A DNA stretch of 64,000 nucleotides from Albifimbria verrucaria (lineage: Eukaryota > Ascomycota > Sordariomycetes > Hypocreales > Stachybotryaceae). The first letter of the stretch is position 1. The number at the start of each line of letters is the position of its first letter. The stretch covers positions 434,001 to 498,000 of the forward strand of contig JAHREC010000016.1 of the NCBI GenBank assembly GCA_020081605.1, in the 5' to 3' direction. The notes beneath the pieces are model-generated. The model was not told the DNA's origin. It ran no database searches and was given only the letters and a program-made list of their open reading frames with translations. Made by a program: the position numbers and the translations under genes. Of this stretch, positions 1 through 11,322 are shown in pieces.

Positions 1-613
1 AGTTTGTGTTTGTTTATGCAATCATGCAGAGTGGTGGATTGCCAAAGTTCTGGGCCTTTTGAGGCGTCATCAGAGAGACGTACCTGGTGAATGTATGCTT
101 CCGATTACTGAAGTAACATAATTTCCATTCTAGGCGCTGGGCATTGTTGAAGATCCAAAACGATGCGGTTTCCAGTTTATTTCCTCATCTCGTTGAACAA
201 TGAGCACAATCGGATACTTAGCGATAGACTAAAGGTCAAGAGAAGGAGAAGAATATTAGGCAACAGGTTAAAATACCATGTCTCTCATAAAATATTTAAA
301 GGATTACTATCGTCTCTGCTTCAATATGCACCATTGAACTTGGAAAATGTTCAGGATTTGTCTCCGTCTATTGACTAGATTCCATCACTTATCTCGAACT
401 TCTTTAGTCACTTATTCTAGACTACCGAGCAATCCTGATAAAAGTCTTATGGAGGGGCAATTGAACACTTCAACTATCAAGGGACTAACATGTCGAAACC
501 TGACGGAAAGCAGATAGAGCACCACTCATTCGTCTCAATACACGCCTGTAAAAAGGTATCTGTATATCGCTGTACTAAATATAAATCTCAGGAAACATTA
601 TGCATGTATAATA
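1..613. other. intergenic / 3' flank, nothing recognised
   Basis: AT-rich sequence downstream of the P450. Two short open frames on the plus strand (163-378 and 490-744) have no recognisable domain and look like chance; the second overlaps the P450 3' end. Confidence 0.5.
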
Positions 614-2193
614 TCAATCCGCACGCTTGTGTAATAAGACCCGCACGCCTTTGCTATCGACTTTGGGTCTCGGAACCGTCCTGCCACGCACAAACGCAAC
701 ATCGGTTACATCCGTATCGTGTAAAGATAAGGAGTAAGCACTGAACAAGCTTGCTATTCCCTGGTATAAGATCGCGCGCGCCATGTTCATCCCAATGCAC
801 ATACGAGTGCCCCTGCCAAATACCACCATGAAATTGGTTAGCGAGAGGATTCTTCTCTAGCCACCGTTCTGGTTTAAAAGAGGTCGCATCTTCAAATATC
901 GCACTGTTACTATGCATGTGATATGCGTCCATACTGACTGCTGTGCCTGCTGGTATATGTAAATCGTTGTATTGTAGTGGTGTATCGATCACCCTTGGAA
1001 GCCGCTCCACTATACCATAGGATAGACGAAGAGCTGGGACAACATTAGAAGTGACTTACGTGAATATGCTCAACATACCTTCTAGTATAATAGCTCGTAA
1101 AAAGGCAAACTTTCTAAAGTTATTAAATCGAGAATGTTCTCCCCTTTGGAAGCAGTATCTAGCTCCTTTTGTAATTCAGCTTGTATTCTTGGGTTATCCG
1201 CAATATGGAAACAAGCAAGCACTAGAGCCTGTTTCGTGGACTCGACGCCCGCTGCGATTAAACTGATGGCTTCATCTCGTAATCTGCGGGAGCTTCGCTC
1301 CTCCTGGGGAAGCTCATGGGAAGCTAAGAGGGTGTGAAAAATGGTTGACGGAAAAGCGACATCCTTTTCCAGGTCAATCTGTGAGATCTGACGCTCTATG
1401 TCCTGAGCGAAAATTAGGATTGAATCGTATCATCGGTATCTCACTTACTTTTTGCAAGTTGATCACAGATGCAAATGGTGGAAACAACGATTGTACGAGT
1501 TGCACTGGAAATTGGTCCACAACCCGAACCAACAGAGGAAAATGTGTCGTCCAAGCGCTAAATGAAGCCATATCGTCCATGACTTGAAGAAATGGTGCTT
1601 CAAAATCAGGCTTCATAATATATTCTTTAGAAAATCCAAACGAGTATGAGAATATGATGTCTGCTGTCAGAGCTGCCCAAAGCTTGTTCAGTTCTAATGG
1701 CGAAGAGTCATTGTGTTTTGAGTTGAGACGACTCAACATTTGTTGAAGTGTTGCTTGAATAGTAGTACTGAATTGAGACACCTTTCTCTTCGAAAAGAAT
1801 GGCTCAATCGCTGAACGCCGTTTCGTATGGAGATCTTTTCTAGGTGTACTGAAAGTTGCCCCAGGAATATTGAACCGATACTGCAGACCTTCAAGCTTAT
1901 CGTAAAGTTTTCCTGTTGCATAAAGTCTGCCATAGAACTCCGGATCATCAATATGGACTTCGTTAGGATTGATACGGACAACTGGGCCATATATTTGATG
2001 TAATTTCTTGATCTGGAAGCAAAACTGCCCACCATTGGCAGCAAATAAATCGAAGTACATTTCATATAGATATGTCAATGCAGCAAGTTTTGGTCCTGGA
2101 ATGTGAGACAGGGAGATGCAAAGAGTCTCAGGACTCCTGAACGACAACATAGGCCAAGCATGTCGCTAGGACGAGAACCAAAGTTGCAATCAT
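614..2193 (-). CDS. cytochrome P450, CYP58/trichodiene-oxygenase-like (frame broken)
   Basis: Haem-thiolate monooxygenase, probably anchored in the ER. Start chosen at 2193 because it gives a hydrophobic anchor (MIATLVLVLATCLAYVVV) before the proline hinge SHIPGPKLAALTYLYEMYFD, which resembles CYP58-type fungal P450s. Landmarks in order: hinge near 2090; RRSAIEPFFSKRKV C-helix region; I-helix AAGVESTKQAL near 1240; K-helix E-x-x-R in EALRLSYG near 1025; FKPERW; and the haem loop FGRGTRMCIG near 800. Two introns are visible: 1403-1444 (42 nt) and one starting after ILEG near 1065 and ending before CTCTTCGTC near 1032. The reading breaks in the T-run near 1096 (one base short), near 828 between NQF and MVVFGRG, and twice around 2110-2135. 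All catalytic motifs survive, so I favour base-call errors over decay, but a pseudogene is possible. Confidence 0.8.
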
Positions 2194-3920
2194 CTTAAAT
2201 GATAAGCACGTCAGATTTTCGGACCTCGCCTGCTTAACTGTACGTTTGTAGACGAGGCTTCAGGCATTCATTTATACTAAACCGAACCCCTGTACTGAAT
2301 TTGGCGACTCAAGGAGCTTGCAATCCAACCTGCAACGTCTGGTTGAGAAGCAGCCATTCGCTTCTAGCACTTGCCAATCGAAAGAGGCTACATTCATACA
2401 CCCCAGGCTACATAAGCAGAAGGTGAGTAACGAATCAAACATGTTATCTGTGCATGCGTCGCTTTGACCTAGCGTTACGATGAGCGCAAGATCGCCTGCT
2501 GGGGTGCAAATTCTCGCACTTCGATCTGATTGGGACATAATGTGCTTGTGACAGCGCCACATAATCGACAATTGGTGACAGTGAAAGCACCCAGCATATC
2601 TCGGTGAGCTTGGCCGGGATGCAAGTAGCCTCTTTTGGACAAAAGGGCATTCGTGATTGCCGCGGGCGGCAGTATAATGCTCCAAGACGGTTTTCAGCTT
2701 CACCGGCTGCATTGACAATCCTTGCCCATTTGAACATCCCCAAGCAGAGCACCTCGTCTCAATGTTCCTGACTATTCCCTCCAAATTTCAGCGCAAAATC
2801 CAAGTATAAGATTTCATAGCCAAGGCTTACAATCTGATATCTACTACCTTAACGTAAAGTTGAGAGATATATGCGTTTAAGCTCCTCTAATCAATGGCTT
2901 TGAGATGATATTAAGCCGAACTTAACGGATTTTGTGGTATGCAATGGCTTTTATGCGCGCATGAGAACCTTGATTAGGATATAAGAGATGACAATGGAAA
3001 ACACACTTTTTGCGCACATCAAGGCATGGGAGACGAAGCTGCGGTTCTTATGTGGCTGGCAGTAGCATGCGCGTTTCTTGATCCCTGACTATATCGCTTC
3101 GATTTGCAATTTAACAGATATAGGCCTCACTGAACCATGAAAACTAATCTGATCTTATCTTTCTCTCTGCAGTGGGAGCACCAAGAATGTGGTCATGTTA
3201 GATGAATATGTCGAAATGCTAGAGGTACTCTCAACGCAACAGTAAGCGCCAAATCCTGAACCCTGAGCCTGAATCCCAGCGTATTATTACACACTCTTCG
3301 ACGCTCAAAAAGCTAGACTTCATACAGGATGCTTACGGAAAGTAATGAGACTACACACTGACCTCGCCGGGCGTACGTAATGTTGTGAGTTCCCAATTTT
3401 CTACCCAATATAAAATGCTTTTACCATACACAACGTGGACAGTGGTCCAAGTAGCATTACTAAATACCACTCAATTGATGGTTTCGAGCGCTTTTTAGGA
3501 CCCGTCTGCCCATATTTGCACAGTCTCTCTGATCAAAAGACTCGCCTCCGTTATAGTGGTCGTTCCCAGATCATCGAAATGTTCAGCCTGTGTTCTCCTG
3601 CCAAAGCTTGGCAGATTCCCTTCAAAACTGGAATTTCTACTACAAATTCTACACAGGTACAGCAAGGTGCATATTGATCAATATGCTATGTTTCATTTCT
3701 GCTTCTTGATGTGTCACTTTGCCTATCGCACGCAGTGGCTGTCGCGACTCTATTTCTCTTCCATAATTCTATGTAATCTCATGGCACGCCTTACACTTGC
3801 ATCGAAAGTATCTAAGCTTTCCAACGCAAACCAATATGATATATTATAGGTCTCAGAACTGTCGTCATCAAACTTCTTCATCCTCCATTCGCGTCAGCCC
3901 GAACTCACGACTTCCAATTC
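2194..3920. other. intergenic, no supported gene
   Basis: A 170-codon Cys/His-containing open frame on the minus strand (2272-2784) has no recognisable domain, no start context I trust and no intron pattern. The rest, including 3000-3850, shows only short chance ORFs. It separates the P450 and SDR genes. Confidence 0.4.
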
Positions 3921-5203
3921 TTATCCCCATACTTTCGTCTCAAACGTCTTCAAAACGGATGCTTCGTAAATTGTCTCCGGGGTCAAGTCCCTTGCCATTT
4001 GCCCCAAGAGAGCATCATAGCCTACCGTGTAGTATGGTTGAAGGAAGGGGTCTGTCATGGCATCGTAGATACTATACGCGACCGCCTCTGCTGTTTGAGC
4101 TGCGCCATCTGCAGCGGCTGTAGTTAGATGATACCTATCAAGATTTATTAGCACCATATCCTTTCAAACGACTCGCTGCCAACTGACCATTTCTTCATCA
4201 TTGACTTGTAGATGTCCTTTTCGCTCGCTCCGAATTGTTTATCAGATCTGACGACGTCTCCCAAACTGTCGACTCAATCGCGTTGCTGTGTTGGTCGTTG
4301 AAGCATGTCTCCCAGGCTCCTGAAATTTTTGGTCCAATTCCATGGGTCCTTGCAGGCCAGGTTTTAGCATTATACCAACGATATAGGGCATGCCTACGTA
4401 CCTTGTCCATCCAGGACGGACCGAGGTCATACCCACTCCAAGCGGCAATAGTTCAAACCTCCAAGCTCTCGTCATACCTTCGATAGCAGCTTTAGCTGCT
4501 GAGTAAGGAACCCACATCGGCGGGTTGACGTAGGAGCCATAACTGCAGATATTGATGAACCTCCCTTGATTCTGCTTGATGAGAGGCAGGAAAGCTCGAA
4601 TCACCCTAATGTATGCCCAGAAGTCCAGTTCAAAGAGATCCCGTACTGCCTTATCTGGGGTCAGTTCCATAGGTGAAATCATGCAATACCCTGCATTGTT
4701 AATCACTCCAACAAGGGGAGCTTTTCGCTATTCCCAATAGCACGCGACACTTGGGTAACAGCTGAAGATACCGAGTCCGGTGATAGCACATCCATAACTA
4801 GGGATGGATGGATCCATTCTGCAGTCTGACATCTCTCCTCTTGATTTCGTGCTTGATGTTATCCAACTCTTCCTCATCTTTGACTGAAGCGAACACTGTG
4901 TAACCTTTTGAGGCCAAATAGAGAGCCGTTGCGAGTCCAATACCTGTCTGGTCAGCTAAAGGGTGCTTGAACCTTGATTCCGAAAGTCTCACCTTGGCTG
5001 GAACCGGTTATCAACACAGAGGGACTATATGCGTCTCCACCTCGTCTCTTCGCTGGACGCGTATGGTATTGTGGCTTATGTCCTCCGATCAGATAATATA
5101 GAATATAGCCACTGATGTAGTGAACGCCAAAGTCTATCCATGCCAAGAGACGGTTCAACGGGATGGTAGCGTACGAGAACGCTGAAAGCAGTATATTTAC
5201 CAT
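3921..5203 (-). CDS. membrane-anchored short-chain dehydrogenase/reductase
   Basis: NAD(P)-dependent oxidoreductase of the classical SDR type, closest in layout to retinol-dehydrogenase/11-beta-HSD-like fungal proteins. An N-terminal hydrophobic segment (about residues 1-40) precedes the Rossmann motif ITGSSQ-GIGLATAL, which is split by an intron ending near 4944. NNAG follows near 4700, the serine lies in ICSYGSYV and the catalytic YSAAK near 4500. A second intron starts in PGWTR-gtacgt near 4400 and ends before GACCCATGG near 4350; a third lies near 4150, before YHLTTAAADGAAQTAEAV. The reading needs single-base insertions at C-runs near 4796 and 4713 and an A-run near 4220. The C-terminal part (PYYTVGYDAL) matches the SDR tail. 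Substrate unknown; a steroid, retinoid-like or polyketide substrate is equally possible. Confidence 0.8.
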
Positions 5204-5605
5204 GGCGTTGGTCGATTAGTCTTTGGTAAATGAATTGGAAAACTGCTCAACAAAGAAATGAGATTATCGGCAATAATAAAGCGTTCTGAATAATTTATGC
5301 CGGTACACCCGGCGAGAGGTTGATGAGATCTTTCTCAGACCCTGTCAGGAGTTGGCGTCATAAATCACATGCAAAGGCTATACGTCATGATGATTATGAT
5401 ATGAAGAGCGAAATCATTGGCATATTGGGTACGTGGTGGGTGTTCATCATCCACTTCAATGCATTAGGCAGCGGGTGATGCTTGTTCGTTCGGTAATTTA
5501 CTTCGTAGACTATTTTCACTACATCATGTCGTTATCTTCGAGGTTTTCATGTGGGAATAGATTAATTGAATAATTTATTTCGTTCGATTCATGGTTTGTT
5601 GAGTT
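5204..5605. other. intergenic, nothing recognised
   Basis: Promoter side of the SDR and 3' flank of the Con-6-like gene. No gene or repeat seen. Confidence 0.4.
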
Positions 5606-5862
5606 CTATTTGGCATCGCCCTGCTTTCCGTAAAAAGCCTTCTCACCACCTAGGTCCTTCAATGCCTGCTTTGAATTCTGTTTGGACTCCTCGCTTGTGT
5701 CTGTTCTGTGTCAGACCTATCGTATTTAATCCGAAAAATATTTCTACTTACTTGGGTTGCTCAGGTTGGCCTTGTGTCCACGCGCCTGGTTGCTAATCTC
5801 CTCTGAGTCTCGTGCATGCCCTCCAGGGCTGCGTCCTTCTTGATATCGCGTGCTTGAGGCAT
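5606..5862 (-). CDS. conidiation-specific protein 6 (Con-6)-like small protein
   Basis: Tiny two-exon gene of about 68 residues, too short and interrupted for ordinary ORF calling. Exon 1 starts at 5862 (MPQARDIKKDAALEG). A 51-nt intron spans 5701-5751 (gtaagt...aacag). Exon 2 runs to the TAG at 5606-5608. The central segment, joined across the intron, carries the Con-6 pattern GHKANLSNPN followed by TSEESKQNSKQALKDLGGE. Exon 1 changes frame at the G-run 5819-5821, where one extra G on the coding strand restores HARDSEEISNQAR. Con-6 proteins are small, hydrophilic and accumulate in conidia; their biochemical role is unclear. The family assignment rests on the motif only. Confidence 0.7.
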
Positions 5863-7196
5863 AGTGTAGTGATAATTAATTAAATTGAATTATGCAATTT
5901 TTTGCTGGTGTAGTATCTTGTTATGAAGCAGTCGCGCGGCTTCTCGTCTTAAATCTTCATTTCCCGTGGTGAATGAAGAGGGGCTGGCAAGACAAATCAA
6001 TAACGTCAGTAGACCCTGGGTGACGCATGAAGTCGTCATGGACACAGCATTTACAAGGACGACCTTACTCATAAAAGAAGTTAATCATTTTTGTTCATTT
6101 GCCTAAACTGGCTATTCGACTGATAAATGATTGATTTGGAACAGTTGGACAGTCATGACGCATTGGAATTGGCAGTGAGGCTGAGCTTAACCAACTTCGA
6201 AATGAACAACCCATGAGTCACCACATACCGATACGTTGGATGCATGCTCAATCTCCTATTAACACAACGTATTCGGTGTAAACAGATAGTGCAGGGTTTC
6301 TTGAGAATTTCGCTATCAAAGCCAGAGCGTTTTGCTTGCCAAATGCTGGTGTTTCACCCTCGTGAAATATGCCAACCGGATGATAAGATCTCGTCTGAGA
6401 GGTGATCTAACGCCGACCCTAAATTGGATGGCATAATTGCTTTCCAAACTCTCGTGATTTTAATAACCTCGTGCGAGAAACAATAGCAGTCTTCCTTTTC
6501 TTCAGGAATCTGGTGATCCTGAAATCAGGGATGAGCTTCCGCATCTTTCTCGGCAGAAGACTAAATACCCACGTCGGAAGTGCCATTGAGCTATATTTAG
6601 AATTGAGTCTCTTACAGAGCAGTCTCACTAATGATTGCGAAGGCGATGGACCCGTGGGGCTAGATATGTGTCCTTGGAAAATCGTGGCCGACCTGTGGCT
6701 GTGTACTCCCAGAAATGATTTTATGACTTCAACCTCGTTACAAGATTCTCCGGCTGTGCCTCAGACAAGTTCCAAGAAGAGCAACTGTCCACGAAACCAT
6801 TGCCGTAACATGCTATTCCTTTGATCTTTGTAGATATCTATCCATTGCTTGTCAACTGAGGGAGAGGGGGCCTGCCTCGTAAAGGGCTGGCTAGACATGG
6901 CAGAATACTACCACCTCACCTACGCCATGGCCACGACTAAAATGAAGTAAGAATCAGTCCAGGTTCAAACAGGAATCTATGGATTATAGCACGGGCGAAC
7001 TACTAGGTTATTTCTCATACAAAAATATTCAGCATTCTTGCCCAGACAAGTCTGACAGAAATTCTCTTGTCACAATGACATTATTTCCGTTGTTCAACTC
7101 ATGGTGTCAAGCTTATTCTATATTATTTTCACTGCAACTAACGCCTCACAGTTACATACATAGAGGGCCTTACTTGTCAATTCGAGGTTTGCAATC
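5863..7196. other. intergenic, no supported gene
   Basis: Contains a 60-codon minus-strand frame at 5890-6072 with a hydrophobic start (a possible small secreted peptide, but it lies directly upstream of the Con-6-like start) and overlapping opposite-strand frames at 6419-6824 without any domain. I see no convincing gene. Confidence 0.4.
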
Positions 7197-8949
7197 TCAG
7201 GCTTTATTCCCTTGCCCACGCTTGGGGGCCCGTTGACGACCTCCTCCGCCCTGACCTTGACCCTTTCCCTGTCCATCGTTGTTCTTGGGCCTGTTGCTTC
7301 CTGCTTCGGTGGGGCTGGGACGACTTTCAATCCCTTGACGCCTCTAAGACCCATTTTGCCCACCGTTGTTTTGTAGATGGGAGGCGTCTCTGGGGCCTGG
7401 AGCCCGTCGCGAGCAAAGATGTTGCCTTGAGCGACCAGCTCCTCCGCCGACCACTTGAGGGGCTTGAGGAAGTTCTTGTAATAGCCCAGCCACGCCTGGT
7501 AGACCTTTGCCTGCTGCTCCTCATCCATAGTGGTAGCAATAGCAGCAACCTCGTCGGCGGACGAAAGGTCAGCTTCTTGTGGCTGCAGCTGGAACTCTTT
7601 GAGAGACCACTTGGGGAACCACGACTCGGCCTCGGAAACGATGAAGATTCCACGTCCCTCGGCACCAGCACGTGCAGTTCGGCCCAGACGGTGGATGTAG
7701 GATTCTTTGTCGGCTGGGAGACCGGCTTGAAAGACGGAGGTCACTCCAGGGAAGTCCATGCCACGAGCAATCACATCGGTGGTGACAACAATGGCAGACG
7801 TGGCCTCGCGAAACTCGTTCGTGACTCTAGTGCGCTTGTTCTGGGTTATACGCGAATGGAGCACGGAGACGGGTGGCATGTCTGGCAGTCCTGAAAGAAC
7901 GTGGCCGTAAAAGTCGGCCAGAGCCGCTGTAGGGACGAAGACGATGGCCTTGAACGGAGGGTTGCCTTCGGATTTGCTGACGACAGCAGCTTCCTGACGA
8001 ATGGCTCCCACTGCGGCCGCCGTGGTTAGGGCAAACGTGGGTGCCGTCACGAGAATCTGGGGTACACGTTCATGTGCATTAGCTTCGCCAGGTGGGATAG
8101 TCGAGATGAACTTGTAGCCCGGGGCCAGAACGACGCCAGCGACTTCTTGGACGTGAGGTGGGATAGTGGCCGAGAAAAGCATGCCTTGTCGGTTGGTTGC
8201 CTGTTTATTAGGCAGGGCTGCGACAATCTTCTTCAGGTCAGGCATGAAACCCATGTCGAGCAGTCGATCGGCCTCATCCAGCACGAGGGTATCGAGATGG
8301 CGGAAGACATAGGACATGTCCTCGTCATTCATGTGATCAAGCAAGCGGCCAGGGGTGGCGATAAGGACATCGCAGCCTCGGAGGATCTTGGATGCCTCGT
8401 TCTTCTTGTCGGTACCACCGATGGCGATGCGCACACGGAAGTCCGGGAAGCGCTGGAGCAAACGGGTGGCCTCTGCGTTGATCTGCATGGCCAGCTCACG
8501 GGTGGGTGCGACGACGAGGATGGAAGCACCACGGTCGGTGCGAGGCCTGTTCATGGTGATCATGGTTTGGATGGCGGGCAGAAGGAAGGCAACCGTCTTT
8601 CCAGTGCCCGTCTTGGCCTGGACGAGGCAGTCGGCGCGGCTGGGGGCAGAAGCTCCTTCAAGGTGGCGGCCTGGACGGGCAGCATGTGGTCAAACTTGAG
8701 GTCCTCGGTGATGGTCTGGATGATGGTGGGATGGACGAGATTCTGGCCGGTGAGCTCGGAGAACCTGGGCGTATCGGTAGGCACGGCCATGGTGAGAGGC
8801 GGTGCGGCCGTCGTTTGCGCAGGGGTTGCATCGCGCTCCTGGGGAGGGGCCTTTGGAGCCGATCTCTCAGACGGCGCACCCTTTGAGCGGTTGTTGCCTC
8901 GACCGCGGCCGAAGCGGCGGCCTCCTCTTCCACGATTCTGCTCAGTCAT
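7197..8949 (-). CDS. DEAD-box ATP-dependent RNA helicase (Mss116-like)
   Basis: RNA-dependent ATPase that remodels RNA or RNP. The Arg/Gly-rich N-terminus (MTEQNRGRGGRRFGRGRG) is followed by the Q-motif region (LPVQAATLKELLP), motif I AKTGTGKT, Ia PTRELA, Ib TPGR, motif II DEAD (VLDEADRLLDMGF), motif III SAT, and C-terminal motifs FVPT, TTDVIARGMDFPGV and HRLGRTARAG. The order of motifs and the size of about 580 residues fit Mss116-like fungal helicases, whose known member acts in mitochondrial intron splicing; location here is inferred. The frame breaks at the G-run 8642-8646 (inside motif I, one base short) and near 7294. Restoring the second gives a Gly/Gln/Arg/Lys-rich tail ending at 7197; as read, the frame continues to 7118 with an unlike sequence. 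Confidence 0.9.
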
Positions 8950-9944
8950 GACGATGGTGGTGAGATGAAGAGACGGGGTGGTGGTGGTGGAGTGGCAGCA
9001 AAGAAGAAGCTTATTGTGAGTGGCGGATCAGGAAGGCTGTGGTGTGAGGTTTGAGGGAGAATGGCGGGACCCTGAGCTTCAATACAGGTTATACGAGACG
9101 AGATAAGTATGTGCGCTGTTGCTCTGCATTGTGATCAAGGCACGATGCAAGATTGTGGGTGACGGAGCAGCGCTTGAGGTTGAGATGGTGAATGGAAATC
9201 TCAGATGAAGCTCGCACCGGCCCTTGTGAAACAAGTACAAGTGACAAAGGCCGTGGATTGGTGGGTGCTCGAATACAGTGGATGCTGCACAGGGACAGCA
9301 GATGCAGGTACCGACATTGGCTGGAGGCGTGGGGCTCTGCTGCCCTCGGTGCAGGTATCCGGTACATGCTTCCCTCGAATCGCCCTGCTAGTCGCCGATA
9401 ACGAAAACAAAGGCGCTTTGACGTCTTACCCTTGTTGAAGGTGTATTTTTGAAGCTGGCTATTGTTTTGCATTTTGGGGTTTCAGTATACAGTACTGTAT
9501 GTACTATAAATTGTAAAGTACATGCTGTGCACCACAGTCCAGTACCTACCTACGCAACTGCCCATACCACACACAGTACAGTATTATTTAGGAAATTATT
9601 ACTCTTTGTTTAGGCACAAAGCGGTTGCCTTGGGCTGAAGTGTGCTGCATTCTGCGCTGTACCGTCTGAACTGCCTCCTAAATGTGCAAGACGCCTGAAC
9701 ACTCAGCGAACGTATTAAATAATAGTTTGCACTCCATCATCCAATGCGTCGCAAATGCCTATGTCCTTCCCTGCGGTCGATAATACTTGTAGATTAGGCA
9801 GCACTCTGGTCTATCATTGTGCGCTCCAATTACCAATTCCTCATGGCAATCGGGTGGAAATCGATACAAGCCAAGGTCGTCATCACAACCAGCATGTACT
9901 GCTGTACCAGTCTTGGCTTCACTCCCAAATTTATTGACCAGGTC

Positions 9945-10019
9945 ATTATTTTTACTTTTTATTTTATTTTTATTTTTTTTTTTTTTTTTTTATTTTTTCT
10001 CTTTTCACTTTGTTCCATT
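9945..10019. repeat. low-complexity poly-T tract
   Basis: About 75 bases that are almost pure T with isolated A and C, including an uninterrupted run of about 20 T. Intergenic, with no terminator or transposon context. Run length here is unreliable given the homopolymer errors elsewhere in the window. Confidence 0.85.
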
Positions 10020-11200
10020 TAGCTAATTTCTCTTCGCAAGTCTACACACTGGCCAAAGACTTGGCTGTTATGTCGAACTTCCAAGCGCCTCATCTTTCTG
10101 TTTTAACGTTGGGCAACTTGCAGTTCCTTCCAGCGTCTGAAGCCCAGCACATTCACATCAGTACCCACGGGTATTCCAGCATATCCTGCGGCTCAATCCT
10201 CGGTATGCACATTATCAAACAATGGTTTGATGCATGTCCAACCCCTTGTGTTACTTCAGAGACAATATTACATGACAGCATCAGCGTAGTATAACCTGCA
10301 GAATACTGGCCCTGTTCCACCGTTAGACTCTCCCGAATTAATGTAATAATCACAAAATAACTATCCGATGTGATTGCTTCTCTCTGGATTCTTCGCAACA
10401 AATCCCCTATGGGGGTTGAGAAGGGGTAGCATCACATCATAAGTAACTATGTGGCTGAGCTCATTCAAATCCATTGGCTACTCCTTATCGACCACACTGA
10501 CGAGGCATGTCTGTCTACTCTAGTCTCCAGTTAACGTAGCTGACATGGACGATAATACTGTACTCCCTCGAGAATCCAACCAAAGCTCATGAGTCCATCT
10601 GATGCCCTGACGTCATACCCAGGATGTACAGCTCTTCATCCTTCTATCCGATGTGGATGGCTGAAAACCAGCTTACTCTTTTGGAATAGTCGATCTTCAA
10701 TGATTCACATTCCGCGGCCCACTGCATCTTCTTCACGACTAAGCGGTGCAGCTTCTCCAACCTAGTGCATAATTGCGTTGGCTCGGTGTTTCCCAGTCCC
10801 CGATTGGCAACAGCTCGACATCAGCTGGTCGGGAATAGCAGGATTACCAAGAATGGCTGAATAGTTGCGTCCCGCAAAAGAAAGCAACGACGTGCTGAAA
10901 AGCAGTTATAATCCCATCATTGGATCAGTACACCCTCTCAACCAGCGGGCCGCAGCCATATTCCGACCATCGGCCATGGCGGCTCAGGCATAGAGCTGAT
11001 TCGAGAGAAGATGCCGGAAGCGCAGTTGCCGGCGGCGGTGGAGGCATTCTCTCACAAGCCACCGCGACATAGCCAGCCTATGTCCATGAGCGGGGTTGGC
11101 ATTTGATGATAGCTCAGTGGATTTAGTTCCTGCCGATAGAAAGTGCCCTGGCCGCTAGCTGGAACTTTCCCCTCATGCGGCACGCGCAAGGTGTCCGGCG

Positions 11201-11207
11201 TATAAAA
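11201..11207 (+). promoter_or_regulatory. TATA box of the flavin monooxygenase gene
   Basis: TATAAAA lies 116 bases upstream of the ATG at 11323 and is followed by a pyrimidine-rich leader. A CCCCT stress-element-like core lies just upstream near 11170. Confidence 0.5.
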
Positions 11208-11322
11208 CCGCCTCGAACGATGTTCGCATGGGTATATCTGCTCGAGACTCTTCTGTTTTCAGTGAATTCACTCTTACAAGGCCAATCGGTTTCGCCATTC
11301 TTGCAACAATAAGCTCATCATC

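Larger units (their letters stand above)
8950..11322. other. intergenic between divergent helicase and monooxygenase genes
   Basis: About 2.4 kb. It holds the helicase 5' region, a strongly T-rich tract (listed separately) and, at its right end, a TATA box for the monooxygenase. Overlapping short frames at 9089-9472 and 10010-10401 show no domain. Confidence 0.5.

Noticed and set aside
2272..2784. 170-codon Cys/His-containing minus-strand ORF
   Set aside because: Cys spacing does not match Zn2Cys6 or C2H2 fingers, and there is no other sign of coding; left as intergenic.
8072..8968. 298-codon plus-strand ORF opposite the helicase gene
   Set aside because: Antisense shadow of a GC-rich conserved coding region; no domain, while the minus strand carries all helicase motifs.
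9945..10019. Poly-T tract as the poly(A) end of a retroelement
   Set aside because: No reverse-transcriptase remnants or target-site duplication seen on either side.
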